In this document: piece by piece, positions 24,575 through 33,463 of the stretch
Layout of the letters: each line of letters begins with the position of its first letter
How positions within the stretch are numbered: position 1 is the stretch's first letter
Assembly: GCF_036388275.1 (NCBI RefSeq)
Contig: NZ_DASVSF010000052.1
Location: 1-51,195 of the forward strand
Direction of reading: 5' to 3'
Origin: Longimicrobium sp.
GTDB taxonomy: Bacteria > Gemmatimonadota > Gemmatimonadetes > Longimicrobiales > Longimicrobiaceae
DNA: 51,195 nucleotides
Made by a program: the position numbers and the translations under genes
Notes under the pieces: generated by a model
What the model was told of the DNA's origin: nothing
What the model saw: the letters and a program-made list of their open reading frames with translations, nothing else
Database searches by the model: none

Positions 24575-26266
24575 ATGCCCATTCGTAGAACATCCGCCGC
24601 GCTGGCGCTGATGGCCGTCGCGGCCTGCGCGCCCGCGGCGGTGCAGACCCCGCAGACGACGGCGCCGGTAGCCACCACCCAGCCTGCAGCCCCCGCCGCC
24701 GATTCCATCGACCGCAAGCTGGCGCAGTACACGTCGGTGCGCCTGACGACGGACCTGCCGCTGAGCGCGCGCGACCGGCAGATCATTCCGCTGCTGATCG
24801 ACGCGGCGCGAGAGATGGACGCCGTGTGGCGCCAGCAGACGTACGGCAACCTGGACTCGCTGGTGGCCAGCATCCAGGACCCGCGGGTGCGGCGGTACGT
24901 GGAGATCAACTACGGGCCGTGGGACCGGCTGGCGGGGAACGCGCCGTTCCTGGGCGGCGTGGGCCCCAAGCCCGAGGGCGCCAACGTGTATCCGGCCGAC
25001 ATGACCAAGGAGCAGTTCGAGGCGGCCGTGGCGGGGGGCGGCGCCCGCGCCGACTCGCTGCGCGGGCTGTACACGCTGGTGCGGCGCGACCCGGGCGGGC
25101 GGCTGACGGCGGTGCCCTACAGCCGGGCGTTCCGGCCGAACATGGAGCGCGCGGCGGCCCGGCTGCGGCAGGCCGCCGCCCTGGCCGAGGACCCGGGCTT
25201 CCGGCGCTACCTGGAGCTTCGCGCCGCCGCGCTGCTGACGGACGACTACCAGCCCAGCGACCTGGCCTGGCTCGACATGAAGAACAACACGCTCGACGTG
25301 GTGATCGGGCCCATCGAGACGTACGAGGACGCGCTGTACGGATACAAGGCCTCGTACGAAGCGTACGTGCTGGTGAAGGACCTGGAGTGGAGCCAGCGGC
25401 TGTCGCGCTACGCCGCGCTGCTGCCGGCCCTGCAGCGGGGCCTTCCCGTACCCGATGCGTACAAGCGCGAAACCCCGGGCACCGACAGCGACCTGAACGC
25501 GTACGACGTGCTGTACTACGCGGGCGAGGCCAACGCGGGCTCCAAGACCATCGCCATCAACCTGCCCAACGACGAGCAGGTGCAGCTGCAGAAGGGCACG
25601 CGGCGGCTTCAGCTGAAGAACGCCATGCGCGCCAAGTTCGACCGCATCCTGGTGCCCATCGCCACCATGCTGATCGCGCCGGACCAGCGGCGGCACATCA
25701 CCTTCGACGCCTTCTTCGGGAACACCATGTTCCACGAGGTGGCGCACGGCCTGGGGATCAAGAACACCATCGATGGCCGCGGCACCGTGCGCGAGGCGCT
25801 GAAGGAGCAGGCCAGCGCGCTCGAGGAGGGGAAGGCCGACGTGCTGGGGCTGTACATGCAGGTGCAGCTGCAGGAGATGGGCGAGCTGCAGGGCGACGCC
25901 ATGGACAGCTACACCACCTTCCTGGCCAGCATCTTCCGCTCGGTGCGCTTCGGCGCGGCCAGCGCGCACGGGCGGGCCAACGTGGCGCGCTTCAACTACT
26001 TCAAGGAGCGCGGCGCGTTCTCGCGCGACGCGGCCACGGGCACCTACCGCGTAGACCCGGTACGCATGCGCCAGGCGATGAACGCGCTCTCGGAGCAGAT
26101 CCTGCGCTTCCAGGGCGACGGCGACTACGCGGGCGTGCAGGCCTTCATGGCGCGCTACGGGCAGATCGGCCCCGAGCTGCAGTCCGACCTGGACCGCCTG
26201 GCCACGGCTGGGATCCCGGTGGACGTGGTCTTCGAACAGGGCACCGACGTCTTGGGCCTGCGGTAA
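24575..26266 (+). CDS. M49-like zinc peptidase lipoprotein (dipeptidyl-peptidase III homologue)
   Basis: 563-residue lipoprotein (lipobox LMAVAAC) with a Pro/Thr/Ala-rich linker, then a DPP III-like fold. The zinc site is visible as FHEVAHGLG (HExxH) near residue 387, with the third ligand in EEGKAD near residue 415. Typical helices NTMFHEVAHGLGIKN and KEQASALEEGKADVLG match M49-type exopeptidases. Classic DPP III enzymes have a longer HExxGH motif, so this belongs to the bacterial branch. It would cleave dipeptides from extracytoplasmic peptides. ATG at 24575 with GACGAGGA upstream. Confidence 0.88.
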   Translation: MPIRRTSAALALMAVAACAPAAVQTPQTTAPVATTQPAAPAADSIDRKLAQYTSVRLTTDLPLSARDRQIIPLLIDAAREMDAVWRQQTYGNLDSLVASIQDPRVRRYVEINYGPWDRLAGNAPFLGGVGPKPEGANVYPADMTKEQFEAAVAGGGARADSLRGLYTLVRRDPGGRLTAVPYSRAFRPNMERAAARLRQAAALAEDPGFRRYLELRAAALLTDDYQPSDLAWLDMKNNTLDVVIGPIETYEDALYGYKASYEAYVLVKDLEWSQRLSRYAALLPALQRGLPVPDAYKRETPGTDSDLNAYDVLYYAGEANAGSKTIAINLPNDEQVQLQKGTRRLQLKNAMRAKFDRILVPIATMLIAPDQRRHITFDAFFGNTMFHEVAHGLGIKNTIDGRGTVREALKEQASALEEGKADVLGLYMQVQLQEMGELQGDAMDSYTTFLASIFRSVRFGAASAHGRANVARFNYFKERGAFSRDAATGTYRVDPVRMRQAMNALSEQILRFQGDGDYAGVQAFMARYGQIGPELQSDLDRLATAGIPVDVVFEQGTDVLGLR

Positions 26267-26269
26267 AAA

Positions 26270-26371
26270 AGCATCACGCAGGGGGCGCAGAGGTGAAAAG
26301 AGAGGACGCAGAGGAGAATATCTTTCCCTCTGCGTCCTCTCCGTTTTCTCTGCGCCCTCTGCGTGATGCTC
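26270..26371. repeat. Large inverted-repeat element (CACGCAGGG/CAGAGG type)
   Basis: The arms AGCATCACGCAGGGGGCGCA (from 26270) and its near-complement ending at 26370 pair almost end to end, with an inner perfect 14-base stem (26300-26313 with 26327-26340). It fills the gap between the convergent M49 and L,D-transpeptidase genes and could terminate both. A related element lies at 35251. Confidence 0.8.
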
Positions 26372-26376
26372 TTCCG

Positions 26377-27066
26377 TCAGCGCATCAGCGCGACGCGTTC
26401 CTCGGCGCGCGCACCGGCAACGGGCGGCACGGGAAGCAGGGGCGGCAGCCCGCCGCCGCGGCGGTACACGTCGGGGTGCAGGGTCAGCGCGCCGCCCCGC
26501 ACCTCGTTCAGCCGGTACTCGATGCGCACGCGAACGCGCCCTGAGAGGGTGATCTCGCGCGTCTGGCGCGGGTTGTCGGCCAGGCGCTGCACGGCCGCGT
26601 CGCTTACCGGCGCCCCGTCGGCCCGCAGCACCAGGCGCGCCAGCTCCATCACGTCGGCGTTGCGCATGCGAATGCACCCGTGCGAGGCCGGCCGGCCCAG
26701 CGCGTGCTCGTTGCGCGCCGGCGTGCCGTGCACGTAGTAGTCGCGGAACAGGTGGATCTTCACCCGCCCCATCGGGTTGCTCCATCCGGGCGCCGCCGGC
26801 CGCTCGTCGCGCGCCCATGCCGCGTCGGGCGGGGTCCACGACGGGTTCCACACCATCCGCCGGATCGCGGCCTCGCCCGTGGGCGTGGCGTGCCGCGGCG
26901 TACCCACCGACACGGGATACGAGCGGATGCGCTCCCCGCCCTGGAACACCTCCAGCCGGCCCGCGGGAATGTTGACCACGATGTCCATGGGCCCCTGCGC
27001 GCGGGCGGGGGCGGTGGCCAGCAGCGAAATCAGCAGCCCGGGGACGGCCCGGCGAATGGAGAACAT
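26377..27066 (-). CDS. L,D-transpeptidase (YkuD family)
   Basis: 229-residue exported enzyme with signal peptide MFSIRRAVPGLLISLLATAPARA. The YkuD domain begins with IVVNIPAGRLEVFQGG, and the catalytic block is HGTPARNEHALG...ASHGCIRM with Cys131 as nucleophile. It should form or edit 3-3 peptidoglycan cross-links, or attach proteins to peptidoglycan. It has the same HGxxxxxxxLGxxASHG layout as the second copy at 41789, which lacks the Cys. The start at 27066 was chosen for the signal peptide; the open frame upstream has no support. Confidence 0.92.
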   Translation of the reverse strand: MFSIRRAVPGLLISLLATAPARAQGPMDIVVNIPAGRLEVFQGGERIRSYPVSVGTPRHATPTGEAAIRRMVWNPSWTPPDAAWARDERPAAPGWSNPMGRVKIHLFRDYYVHGTPARNEHALGRPASHGCIRMRNADVMELARLVLRADGAPVSDAAVQRLADNPRQTREITLSGRVRVRIEYRLNEVRGGALTLHPDVYRRGGGLPPLLPVPPVAGARAEERVALMR

Positions 27067-27347
27067 GGTTTCGGCTTCCGGATCAGGGTGCGTGGTGCCG
27101 CGTGTCGTGCCCCAAAGCTGCGGCACCAGGGGCGGACGCGCGCCGGTCATTTGACCCATCCCGCGCCCGTCACCCGCAATCCATACGTCGGCCGCCCCGG
27201 TCCAGTTTCGCCGCCCGACTGCCCGCCGAACATGAAGCTTGCCCCGGGCCCCGCGCCGAACGCACATTGCAAAACCGCCCGCCCTGGCCCGCGAAGTGCC
27301 GGTGAAGCCCGGGCGTCGCCCCTGTCCCCGGATGAGGAGGTGGTACC

Positions 27348-27797
27348 ATGAGGTTCAGAACGTTGTTCGGCTGCCTCGTCGCGTTCCCGCTGCTCCAAGG
27401 TTGTGCCCACAACGCGTCCGGGAGGGACGCCGGCCGGCCGGAGGCCCACTCCCGCCGAATGATGGTCATCGAGGAGGCGCAGCTCACCCGTCGCGCCGGA
27501 ACGCTGCTCAGCGTCATGCAGTCCGCCGCGGGCCCCATGGAAATCCGGGAAACGCAGGGCTGCCCGGAGATCACCATGCGGGGAAAGAAGCGGTTCCACG
27601 GCGCGGCGACTCCCAGCATCTACGTCAACGGGATGCACGCCACCAACACCTGCGTCCTCAGCGATTTTCTCGCGGTGGACGTGAGCCGGGTAGAGATCTA
27701 CCCCTCCGGCGTCACCAGCCGTCCGGGGTACGTGAACTCGGCGGACGGCCTCATCCTGGTGTTCCTCGTGGGGTCCGGCGAAACCGCGGGACGCTGA
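27348..27797 (+). CDS. Plug-domain-like lipoprotein
   Basis: 149 residues with lipobox LLQGC. The rest resembles an isolated TonB-receptor plug: EITMRGKKRF, PSIYVNGMHATNTCV, VDVSRVEIYPSG and the terminal GLILVFL correspond to the RG, DG, VE and GvI blocks of plug domains. No barrel is attached. Such plug-only lipoproteins could cap, recruit or regulate a receptor, for example the SusC encoded 2.3 kb away. GGAGGTGGT lies before the ATG. Confidence 0.68.
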   Translation: MRFRTLFGCLVAFPLLQGCAHNASGRDAGRPEAHSRRMMVIEEAQLTRRAGTLLSVMQSAAGPMEIRETQGCPEITMRGKKRFHGAATPSIYVNGMHATNTCVLSDFLAVDVSRVEIYPSGVTSRPGYVNSADGLILVFLVGSGETAGR

Positions 27798-27833
27798 CGC
27801 CTTCCGGCAACCGCCGCCACCAAAACGGAAACC

Positions 27834-27860
27834 GCCGCCCGGCCATCACGGCCGGGCGGC
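27834..27860. terminator. Hairpin between convergent genes
   Basis: Perfect 11-base stem GCCGCCCGGCC/GGCCGGGCGGC with loop ATCAC. On the minus strand it is followed by TTTCCGTTTT, so it should terminate the minus-strand lipoprotein gene and probably also the plus-strand one. Confidence 0.7.
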
Positions 27861-27884
27861 GATTCTACGTACGTGCCAGGCGCT

Positions 27885-28454
27885 CTACCGCCCGCCGGAG
27901 CCGGCCGCGGCACGCTGGCCCACGAGCTCGGCGATGCGCTTTTCCAGCTCGCCGGTGGTCCTGCACCGGGTGGAAGGCCCGCTTACCGTCTGCGATGTCG
28001 CCTCGGCCGAAACCGAGCTCGAAACCTCGCTGCGGTCACCCACCGCCCGAACGTGGCTGACGGCGGCGAACTCCACCCGGTAGGTATTCGCGATCGGCAG
28101 CCCGCCGGCCCCGCTGCCGCAGTCGAAGTACGTCGACATACGCACGCCGGCCAGCCGGCCGCTCTCGGTTTGCGACCGAACCCCGAACAGGCGGCCGTTG
28201 GTGTCCAGGACCTCGCCGCGGATTCCCAGCTCGCGGTACACGGCCGGCAGCGCCCCCCAGGCCGCCTCCAGCGGCAGCGCGACCGTCTGCGACGAGACGC
28301 GGATCTCGGTATTGGTCGAAATGCTGAAGTCGCCGCCCTGGGTGGTAACGCGCGTCGTTACGGGAGCGGCCGACTCCACGGTTACGGTCCGTCCATTGGA
28401 TGCCGCCGGGCCGCAGCCGGCCAGGAGCAGCGCGGACAACGCGAGAATGCGCAT
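27885..28454 (-). CDS. Hypothetical lipoprotein
   Basis: 189 residues with signal MRILALSALLLAGC (lipobox LLAGC). The body has a helix-strand pattern (LEAAWGALPAVYRELGI, then GRLFGVRSQTE) reminiscent of small lipoproteins with an NlpB/BamC- or DUF4410-like core, and a late disulfide-capable Cys pair (FDCGSG, TRCRTTGE). No function assigned. GGGAG lies about seven bases before the ATG. Confidence 0.7.
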   Translation of the reverse strand: MRILALSALLLAGCGPAASNGRTVTVESAAPVTTRVTTQGGDFSISTNTEIRVSSQTVALPLEAAWGALPAVYRELGIRGEVLDTNGRLFGVRSQTESGRLAGVRMSTYFDCGSGAGGLPIANTYRVEFAAVSHVRAVGDRSEVSSSVSAEATSQTVSGPSTRCRTTGELEKRIAELVGQRAAAGSGGR

Positions 28455-28485
28455 GGGATCACTCCCTTCGGGGGGGAAGGTAGAA

Positions 28486-28511
28486 GGGCGCGCGCGAAAC
28501 CGCGCGCGCCC
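28486..28511 (-). terminator. GC hairpin downstream of susD
   Basis: Perfect stem GGGCGCGCGCG/CGCGCGCGCCC with loop AAAC, between susD (ends 28570) and the lipoprotein gene. Followed on the minus strand by TTCTACC. Confidence 0.55.
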
Positions 28512-28569
28512 CTGGAGAAAGACTCGGCGCGGGGACTTCCTGGCGGAAGCCCCCGGCCGGCCGGTCACA

Positions 28570-30051
28570 TCAGCTCTTGTCCCACCACACCTTGGCGGTC
28601 TGGGCGGTGCTCGCGCCCGTGATGCCCTGGCGCGTCATCGCCTCCTGCAGGTTCGTGGCGTTGAACGTCTCCTCCGAGAACGGATACGGGTACCGGGCGG
28701 GGATGCTGTTCTGCAGCACGGCGTCCGGCCCCGGACGGAGCACCGGGTTGTCCAGGCGCCGCACTTCGGCGTACGCCTCGAGCCCCTGCCCGTACAGCGC
28801 GATCCACTTCTGCAGGCCGATGAGCGGGCGCCAGTTGGCGGCGTTCCACATCACGCGGGGCTGGGCCAGGTAGGCCTGGGCCTCGGCCTCGGTGCCACCC
28901 CAGCGGACCATCGACGCGGTGACCGCCGCCTGGTACATCGCCTGGGCGTTGTCGGCGGTGAAGCCGCGAGCCGCGGCTTCGGCCCGCAGGAAGAGCACCT
29001 CCTCGTACGTCAGCACCGGCAGGCAGGCGGTCTGGGCCAGAAGCGCCGCGCCCGGCTGCGAAACCTGGGTGAAGCCGTAGTTGTTCGCGGCCAGCCCGGC
29101 CGGCAGCCCCTCGTAGTACATCTCGCCCGCGGCGAGCGTCCGGCCGCCGTACGTCTTCGTGGCGGTGATCGGCTGCGCGAACGCGGAAAGCCGCGGATCC
29201 GAAAGCGACTTCAGGGTGTCGACCAGCACACGGCCCACGCGGTAGTCACCGGGCCGGCTCTGCCAGTAGGTGAACCACGGGTTGCGGGTGGTCGAGGTGT
29301 AGCAGATCTGCGCGTTGTCGGCCGACGACGTGAACACGCCGCCCGGTCCGGCCAGTGCCGCCACGAACTCGGTGCGGGCCTTGGTGGGGTTCGCGTCCGC
29401 CATGCGCATGGCCATGCGCAGCCGCAGCGAGTTGGCGAACTTCTGCCACTTCGCCCCGTTGCCGCCGTAGATCAGGTCCTGGGCACCCAGCGGGTTGTCG
29501 CCCGTCTTGATCATCGCGGCCGCCGCGGTCACGTCCGCCAGCATCTTGTCGTAGATCTGCGCCTGGGTGTCGTACTTGGGCGTGATCACGCCGCCCTCGA
29601 TCCCCCCGAACGCCTCGGAGTACGGCAGGTCGCCCCACATGTCGGTCAGGTTCTGCATGCCCCACGACTTCATGATGAGGCCGGCGGCCTGCACGTTGGG
29701 CTCGCCCTCGGCTTCGCCGAGCCGGGCGACCGTGTGGAAGTCCATCAGGTACCCGGAGTACGCCTCGCGGAACAGGAGGTCGGTGTCCGCGGAGCGGTAC
29801 AGGTACAGGTCTTCTTCGGCGTACTGGATCTGGGCCAGGTGCTGCACCAGTACCGAGCTGTAATCGATGTTGAAGCTGGTCCCGAGCAGCCGGTCCGCCG
29901 CGTCCTGCTGGCCGTCGGTCAGCAGGAACCTGGCGGGAACCTCGGTCGGGGCGTTCGGATCTTCGTTCAGGTCGGTCAGGCCGTCGCACGCCGCGGCGCC
30001 CAGGGTCAGGGCGAGCATGGGTGCGAGGCGGACCAGGATCGAGTTCTTCAT
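28570..30051 (-). CDS. SusD/RagB-like substrate-binding lipoprotein
   Basis: 493-residue surface lipoprotein (signal MKNSILVRLAPMLALTLG, lipobox GAAAC). It shows the SusD-like_2 pattern: DLNEDPNAPTEVP, FLLTDGQQ, a TPR-like helical core (NLTDMWGDLPYSEAF, YDKMLADV, KWQKFANSLRLRMAMR), and the late VLTYEEVLFLRAEAAARG and WIALYGQGLEAYAEVRRL. It forms the lid of a TonB-dependent importer with the SusC encoded 29 bases upstream. No glycoside hydrolase is adjacent, so the ligand may be peptide rather than glycan; unknown. Confidence 0.93.
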   Translation of the reverse strand: MKNSILVRLAPMLALTLGAAACDGLTDLNEDPNAPTEVPARFLLTDGQQDAADRLLGTSFNIDYSSVLVQHLAQIQYAEEDLYLYRSADTDLLFREAYSGYLMDFHTVARLGEAEGEPNVQAAGLIMKSWGMQNLTDMWGDLPYSEAFGGIEGGVITPKYDTQAQIYDKMLADVTAAAAMIKTGDNPLGAQDLIYGGNGAKWQKFANSLRLRMAMRMADANPTKARTEFVAALAGPGGVFTSSADNAQICYTSTTRNPWFTYWQSRPGDYRVGRVLVDTLKSLSDPRLSAFAQPITATKTYGGRTLAAGEMYYEGLPAGLAANNYGFTQVSQPGAALLAQTACLPVLTYEEVLFLRAEAAARGFTADNAQAMYQAAVTASMVRWGGTEAEAQAYLAQPRVMWNAANWRPLIGLQKWIALYGQGLEAYAEVRRLDNPVLRPGPDAVLQNSIPARYPYPFSEETFNATNLQEAMTRQGITGASTAQTAKVWWDKS

Positions 30052-30080
30052 GGTCTTCGCTCTTTCGGGTCGGGGGCCGG

Positions 30081-33000
30081 TCACGGCGTGATGGTGATGT
30101 TCAGACCGATGCTCCGGCCGGACGGCAGCTGGCCGAATTCGAAGCCCTGCGAGTTGCCGGCGTCGAACGCGGTTTCCGGGTCGATGTGCGGCGTCTTGGT
30201 CCACAGCCACAGGTTACGGCCCACGATGCCGACGTTCACCTTGCCCAGCGGCGTGCGCGACACCAGCGACTGCGGAACGTTGAAGCTCAGGCGAGCCTCG
30301 CGCAGCTTGGTGTAGCTGGCGTCGTAGATGTGCGGCTCGTCCATGAAGTACATCATGAGCCAGAAATCCTCCGGGCACACCGGAGTGGTGTTCTCGGCGC
30401 CGGACTCGGTTACGCCGTCGAAGACGAAGCCCGGCTCGCAGGGGCCCTGCTCGCGGCCCGGGAGCGAGGTGTCGAGCACGCCGGCGAAGTTGCCGAACAT
30501 GTTCGTCACCGAGAAGATCTCGCCGCCGACGCGGGTGTCGAACATGAAGCTCAGCTCCATGCCGCGGAAGCTGAACGTGTTGGTGAGCGAGCCCAGCCAG
30601 TCGGGCGAGTAGTTGCCCAGGTACACGCGGTCGTCGGCCTCCAGGGGAATGCCGTCCTCGCCGACCACGACCCGGCCCTCGTCGTCACGCTTGTAGCCCT
30701 CGCCGTACATCGAGCCGTACGGGTCGCCCACGCGCGCCTCGGTGGTCACGCCCCAGTACGAACCCACCTGGTACGTCGTCAGGTCGCCGTACAGGCTCTC
30801 GACCTGGCTGCGGTTGCGCGAGTAGTTGGCGGCCATCGACCAGCGGAAGCCGTTCGACCCGTTGATGGGGGTGGCCGTCGCGCGGAGCTCGAAGCCCTTG
30901 TTGGAGATGGCGCCGGCGTTCACCGCCTGCTGCAGGAAGCCGCTGGTGCCCGAAATGTCGGCCCGCAGGATCTGGTTGCGGGTGACCTGGTCGTAGTACG
31001 TGGCTTCGAAGCCCAGCCGGTTGTCGAAGAGCTTCAGGTCCGCGCCCACTTCCCACGCCTCGGTGAGCTCGGGCATCAGGCCGGCGTTGGGGATGAAGTC
31101 GCCCATCGAGTAGGCCGGCGTGCCGCTGAACGCGTCCTCGGCCAGGAAGGTGCCCTGCAGCTGATACGGATCGGCGTCGTCGCCCACCTGCGCCCACCCC
31201 GCGCGCACCTTGAAGAGGTTCACCGGGGTGCGGGAAAGGTCGAGCGCGTCCGACACGATCAGGCTGCCGGAAACCGACGGGTAGAAGTACGAGTTGTTCT
31301 CCTCGGGAAGCGTCGACGACCAGTCGTTGCGCCCGGTTACTTCCAGGAACGCGAGGTCGCGGAAGCCCAGCTGGGCCGAGCCGTACACCGAGCGGGTGCC
31401 CACGCGGTACAGCAGGTTCTGCGCTTCGACGGGCGAGGCGTTGTTGGTGGCCTTGAAGAGCCCCGGAATGGTCAGCCGGTCGACCGTGACGAGGTTGAGC
31501 TCGTCGGCGGAGTACCGGTAGTTGCCGCCCACGGTGGCCGCCAGCGAGAAGGTGCTGTTCAGGTCGCGGTCGGCGGTCACGAACACGTCGCTGTTCGTCT
31601 CGCTGCGGGTGATCAGGTCTTCGTCGAACGTGTCGTCCGGGTAGTTGATGTTGTCCGCGTGGAACATCCGCTTGCGGTGGTCCTGGTACCAGTCGGTGCC
31701 GGTCCGGGCCGTGGCCGTCAGCCAGTCGGTGAGGCCGTAGCTGAGCGACACGTTGCCGATGAGCCGGTTGCGGTCGTCCTCGTTGCGGTTGTGCAGCGCC
31801 AGCCAGTACGGATTGGTGTGGTAGTTGTAGTTCCAGTTGTAGTGCTCGCCATCCTTCATGAAGTCGCGAAGGAGGCGGGTGTCCACCGTACGGCCGAACC
31901 ACGTGAACTGCTGCATGGGGTTGGTGGCCGAGTAGCCGGTGCCCGGGCGGTTGGCGCCCTCGGCGCGGACGTAGTTGGCCGAGGCCTCGGCGCGCAGGCG
32001 GTTGTTGATCTGGGTGCCGCCGTTCAGGCCGATGGTGTAGCGGCTCAGCTCCTGCCCCGGGTACATCGCCTCCTGGTTCATGTGGCCGATCGACAGGCGC
32101 ACGTTCGCGCGGTCGCTGGCGGCCGCCAGGGCCAGGTTGTTCTGCACCGTCATGCCGGTGCGGAAGAAGTTCGAGACGTTGTCCGGATGGCAGACGAAGG
32201 GAGCCGGCGCTCCGTTGCTGAAGAACTGGGTGATCGGGCGGCCATCGCAGGCCGGGCCCCAGCTCTCGTCGACGCCGTCGAACGTGCCGGCGCCCGCGCC
32301 GTCCACGAACTCGAACTCGCCGCCGGAGCCCTGGCCGTACTGGTTCTGGTACGAGGGCAGGCGAAGCGGGTCTTCCCAGGTGACGTTGCTGGTGTAGCTG
32401 AGCTGGGTTCCGTCGATGCCGCGGCCCGACTTGGTGGTGATCAGGATCACCCCGTTGGCGGCGCGCGACCCGTAGAGGGCGGCGGCGTTGGGGCCCTTCA
32501 GCACCGTGACGTTGGCGATGTCGTTGGGATTGATGTCCTGCGCGGCGTTGCCGTAGTCGTAGCCGCCGTACCCGTCGAGCGTGGGCGACGAGTTGTCGAT
32601 GGGCACGCCGTCGATGACGAACAGCGGCTGGTTGTCGCCCGAGAGCGACGTGGCGCCGCGGATGATGATGCGGGCCGAGCCGCCGGCGGGGCCGGCGTTG
32701 GTGGTCTGCACGCCGGCCACTTCGCCCGCCAGCGCGTTGACGATGTTGGTCTCAGGCGCGTCGGTGAGCTGCGACGCGTCGAGCGAGGCGGTGGAGGTCG
32801 TGACCGCCCGCTCCTCGCGGGTGATGCCGAGCGCGGTCACCACCAGCGCGTCGAGCTCCAGGACCGACGAGGCCATCTGGAAGTTCTGCGTAAGGTTGCC
32901 CCCGGGCGCAAGCGTAAGGCTGCGCGAAACCGTGGACAGGCCCTGGCGGGTGGCGGTGATGGTAACGCTCTGCCCCGCGCGCACCGCGGAGCCCGGAATG

Positions 33001-33194
33001 GTGATTCGGTACGAGCCGTCGGGGCCGGAGGTGGTGCCGACGTTCAGATCGGCGATGCGCACGAGGACTCCGGCCTGCGGGTCGCCGTCGGTGTCGGTGA
33101 CGCGCCCCGACACGGTCGTCGCGTCCTGCGCAAGCGCGAGCATCGGTGAGGCGCACAGCGCCACCAATGCCAGCAGCCAACGAATGGTTCTCAT
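30081..33194 (-). CDS. SusC/RagA TonB-linked outer-membrane receptor
   Basis: 1037-residue importer. The signal peptide MRTIRWLLALVALCASPMLALA is followed by a carboxypeptidase-regulatory-like domain (VSGRVTDTDGDPQAGVLVRI). Next are the SusC-type entry LDALVVTALGITREER, the plug (IIIRGATSLSGDNQPLFVIDGVP; VTVLKGPNAAALYGSRAANGVI) and a 22-strand-type barrel to the end. Substrates are captured by SusD and imported using TonB energy. It is the first gene of the susCD operon. AGGAGA lies nine bases before the ATG at 33194; the preceding 269 bases should hold the promoter, but no clear consensus was found. Confidence 0.96.
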   Translation of the reverse strand: MRTIRWLLALVALCASPMLALAQDATTVSGRVTDTDGDPQAGVLVRIADLNVGTTSGPDGSYRITIPGSAVRAGQSVTITATRQGLSTVSRSLTLAPGGNLTQNFQMASSVLELDALVVTALGITREERAVTTSTASLDASQLTDAPETNIVNALAGEVAGVQTTNAGPAGGSARIIIRGATSLSGDNQPLFVIDGVPIDNSSPTLDGYGGYDYGNAAQDINPNDIANVTVLKGPNAAALYGSRAANGVILITTKSGRGIDGTQLSYTSNVTWEDPLRLPSYQNQYGQGSGGEFEFVDGAGAGTFDGVDESWGPACDGRPITQFFSNGAPAPFVCHPDNVSNFFRTGMTVQNNLALAAASDRANVRLSIGHMNQEAMYPGQELSRYTIGLNGGTQINNRLRAEASANYVRAEGANRPGTGYSATNPMQQFTWFGRTVDTRLLRDFMKDGEHYNWNYNYHTNPYWLALHNRNEDDRNRLIGNVSLSYGLTDWLTATARTGTDWYQDHRKRMFHADNINYPDDTFDEDLITRSETNSDVFVTADRDLNSTFSLAATVGGNYRYSADELNLVTVDRLTIPGLFKATNNASPVEAQNLLYRVGTRSVYGSAQLGFRDLAFLEVTGRNDWSSTLPEENNSYFYPSVSGSLIVSDALDLSRTPVNLFKVRAGWAQVGDDADPYQLQGTFLAEDAFSGTPAYSMGDFIPNAGLMPELTEAWEVGADLKLFDNRLGFEATYYDQVTRNQILRADISGTSGFLQQAVNAGAISNKGFELRATATPINGSNGFRWSMAANYSRNRSQVESLYGDLTTYQVGSYWGVTTEARVGDPYGSMYGEGYKRDDEGRVVVGEDGIPLEADDRVYLGNYSPDWLGSLTNTFSFRGMELSFMFDTRVGGEIFSVTNMFGNFAGVLDTSLPGREQGPCEPGFVFDGVTESGAENTTPVCPEDFWLMMYFMDEPHIYDASYTKLREARLSFNVPQSLVSRTPLGKVNVGIVGRNLWLWTKTPHIDPETAFDAGNSQGFEFGQLPSGRSIGLNITITP

Positions 33195-33408
33195 CTCAGG
33201 GATTCTCCTGGACAACGTGGAAAAAACGTTTCGCGCGGCGAGGCGCCGCGCGGGGTAAGGCACGACGGAAGCTCCTTTCGGTGGAGTGGGGGTGGATAGA
33301 GGTGTGGAACGCGGTTCGAACGCTCGTTAAAGAGGTGGACCGTCCAACATAATCAGGTGCAGCCCAACATCGCAACCGTCAAGGCGCCTGGGGAGCGCCT
33401 GCACGCAG

Positions 33409-33439
33409 GGGCCCCGGGGCTGCGCCAGCCCCGGGGCCC
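33409..33439 (-). terminator. Hairpin after the nitroreductase/DsbA operon
   Basis: Perfect 14-base stem (GGGCCCCGGGGCTG and its complement) with a three-base CGC loop, 25 bases beyond the DsbA-family stop on the minus strand. No T-tract. Confidence 0.55.
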
Positions 33440-33463
33440 GTGGAGGGAATGCCCGTCTTGTGT

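Noticed and set aside
30021..33149. 1042-codon plus-strand open frame opposite susC
   Set aside because: Antisense shadow of the clearly recognisable SusC receptor.
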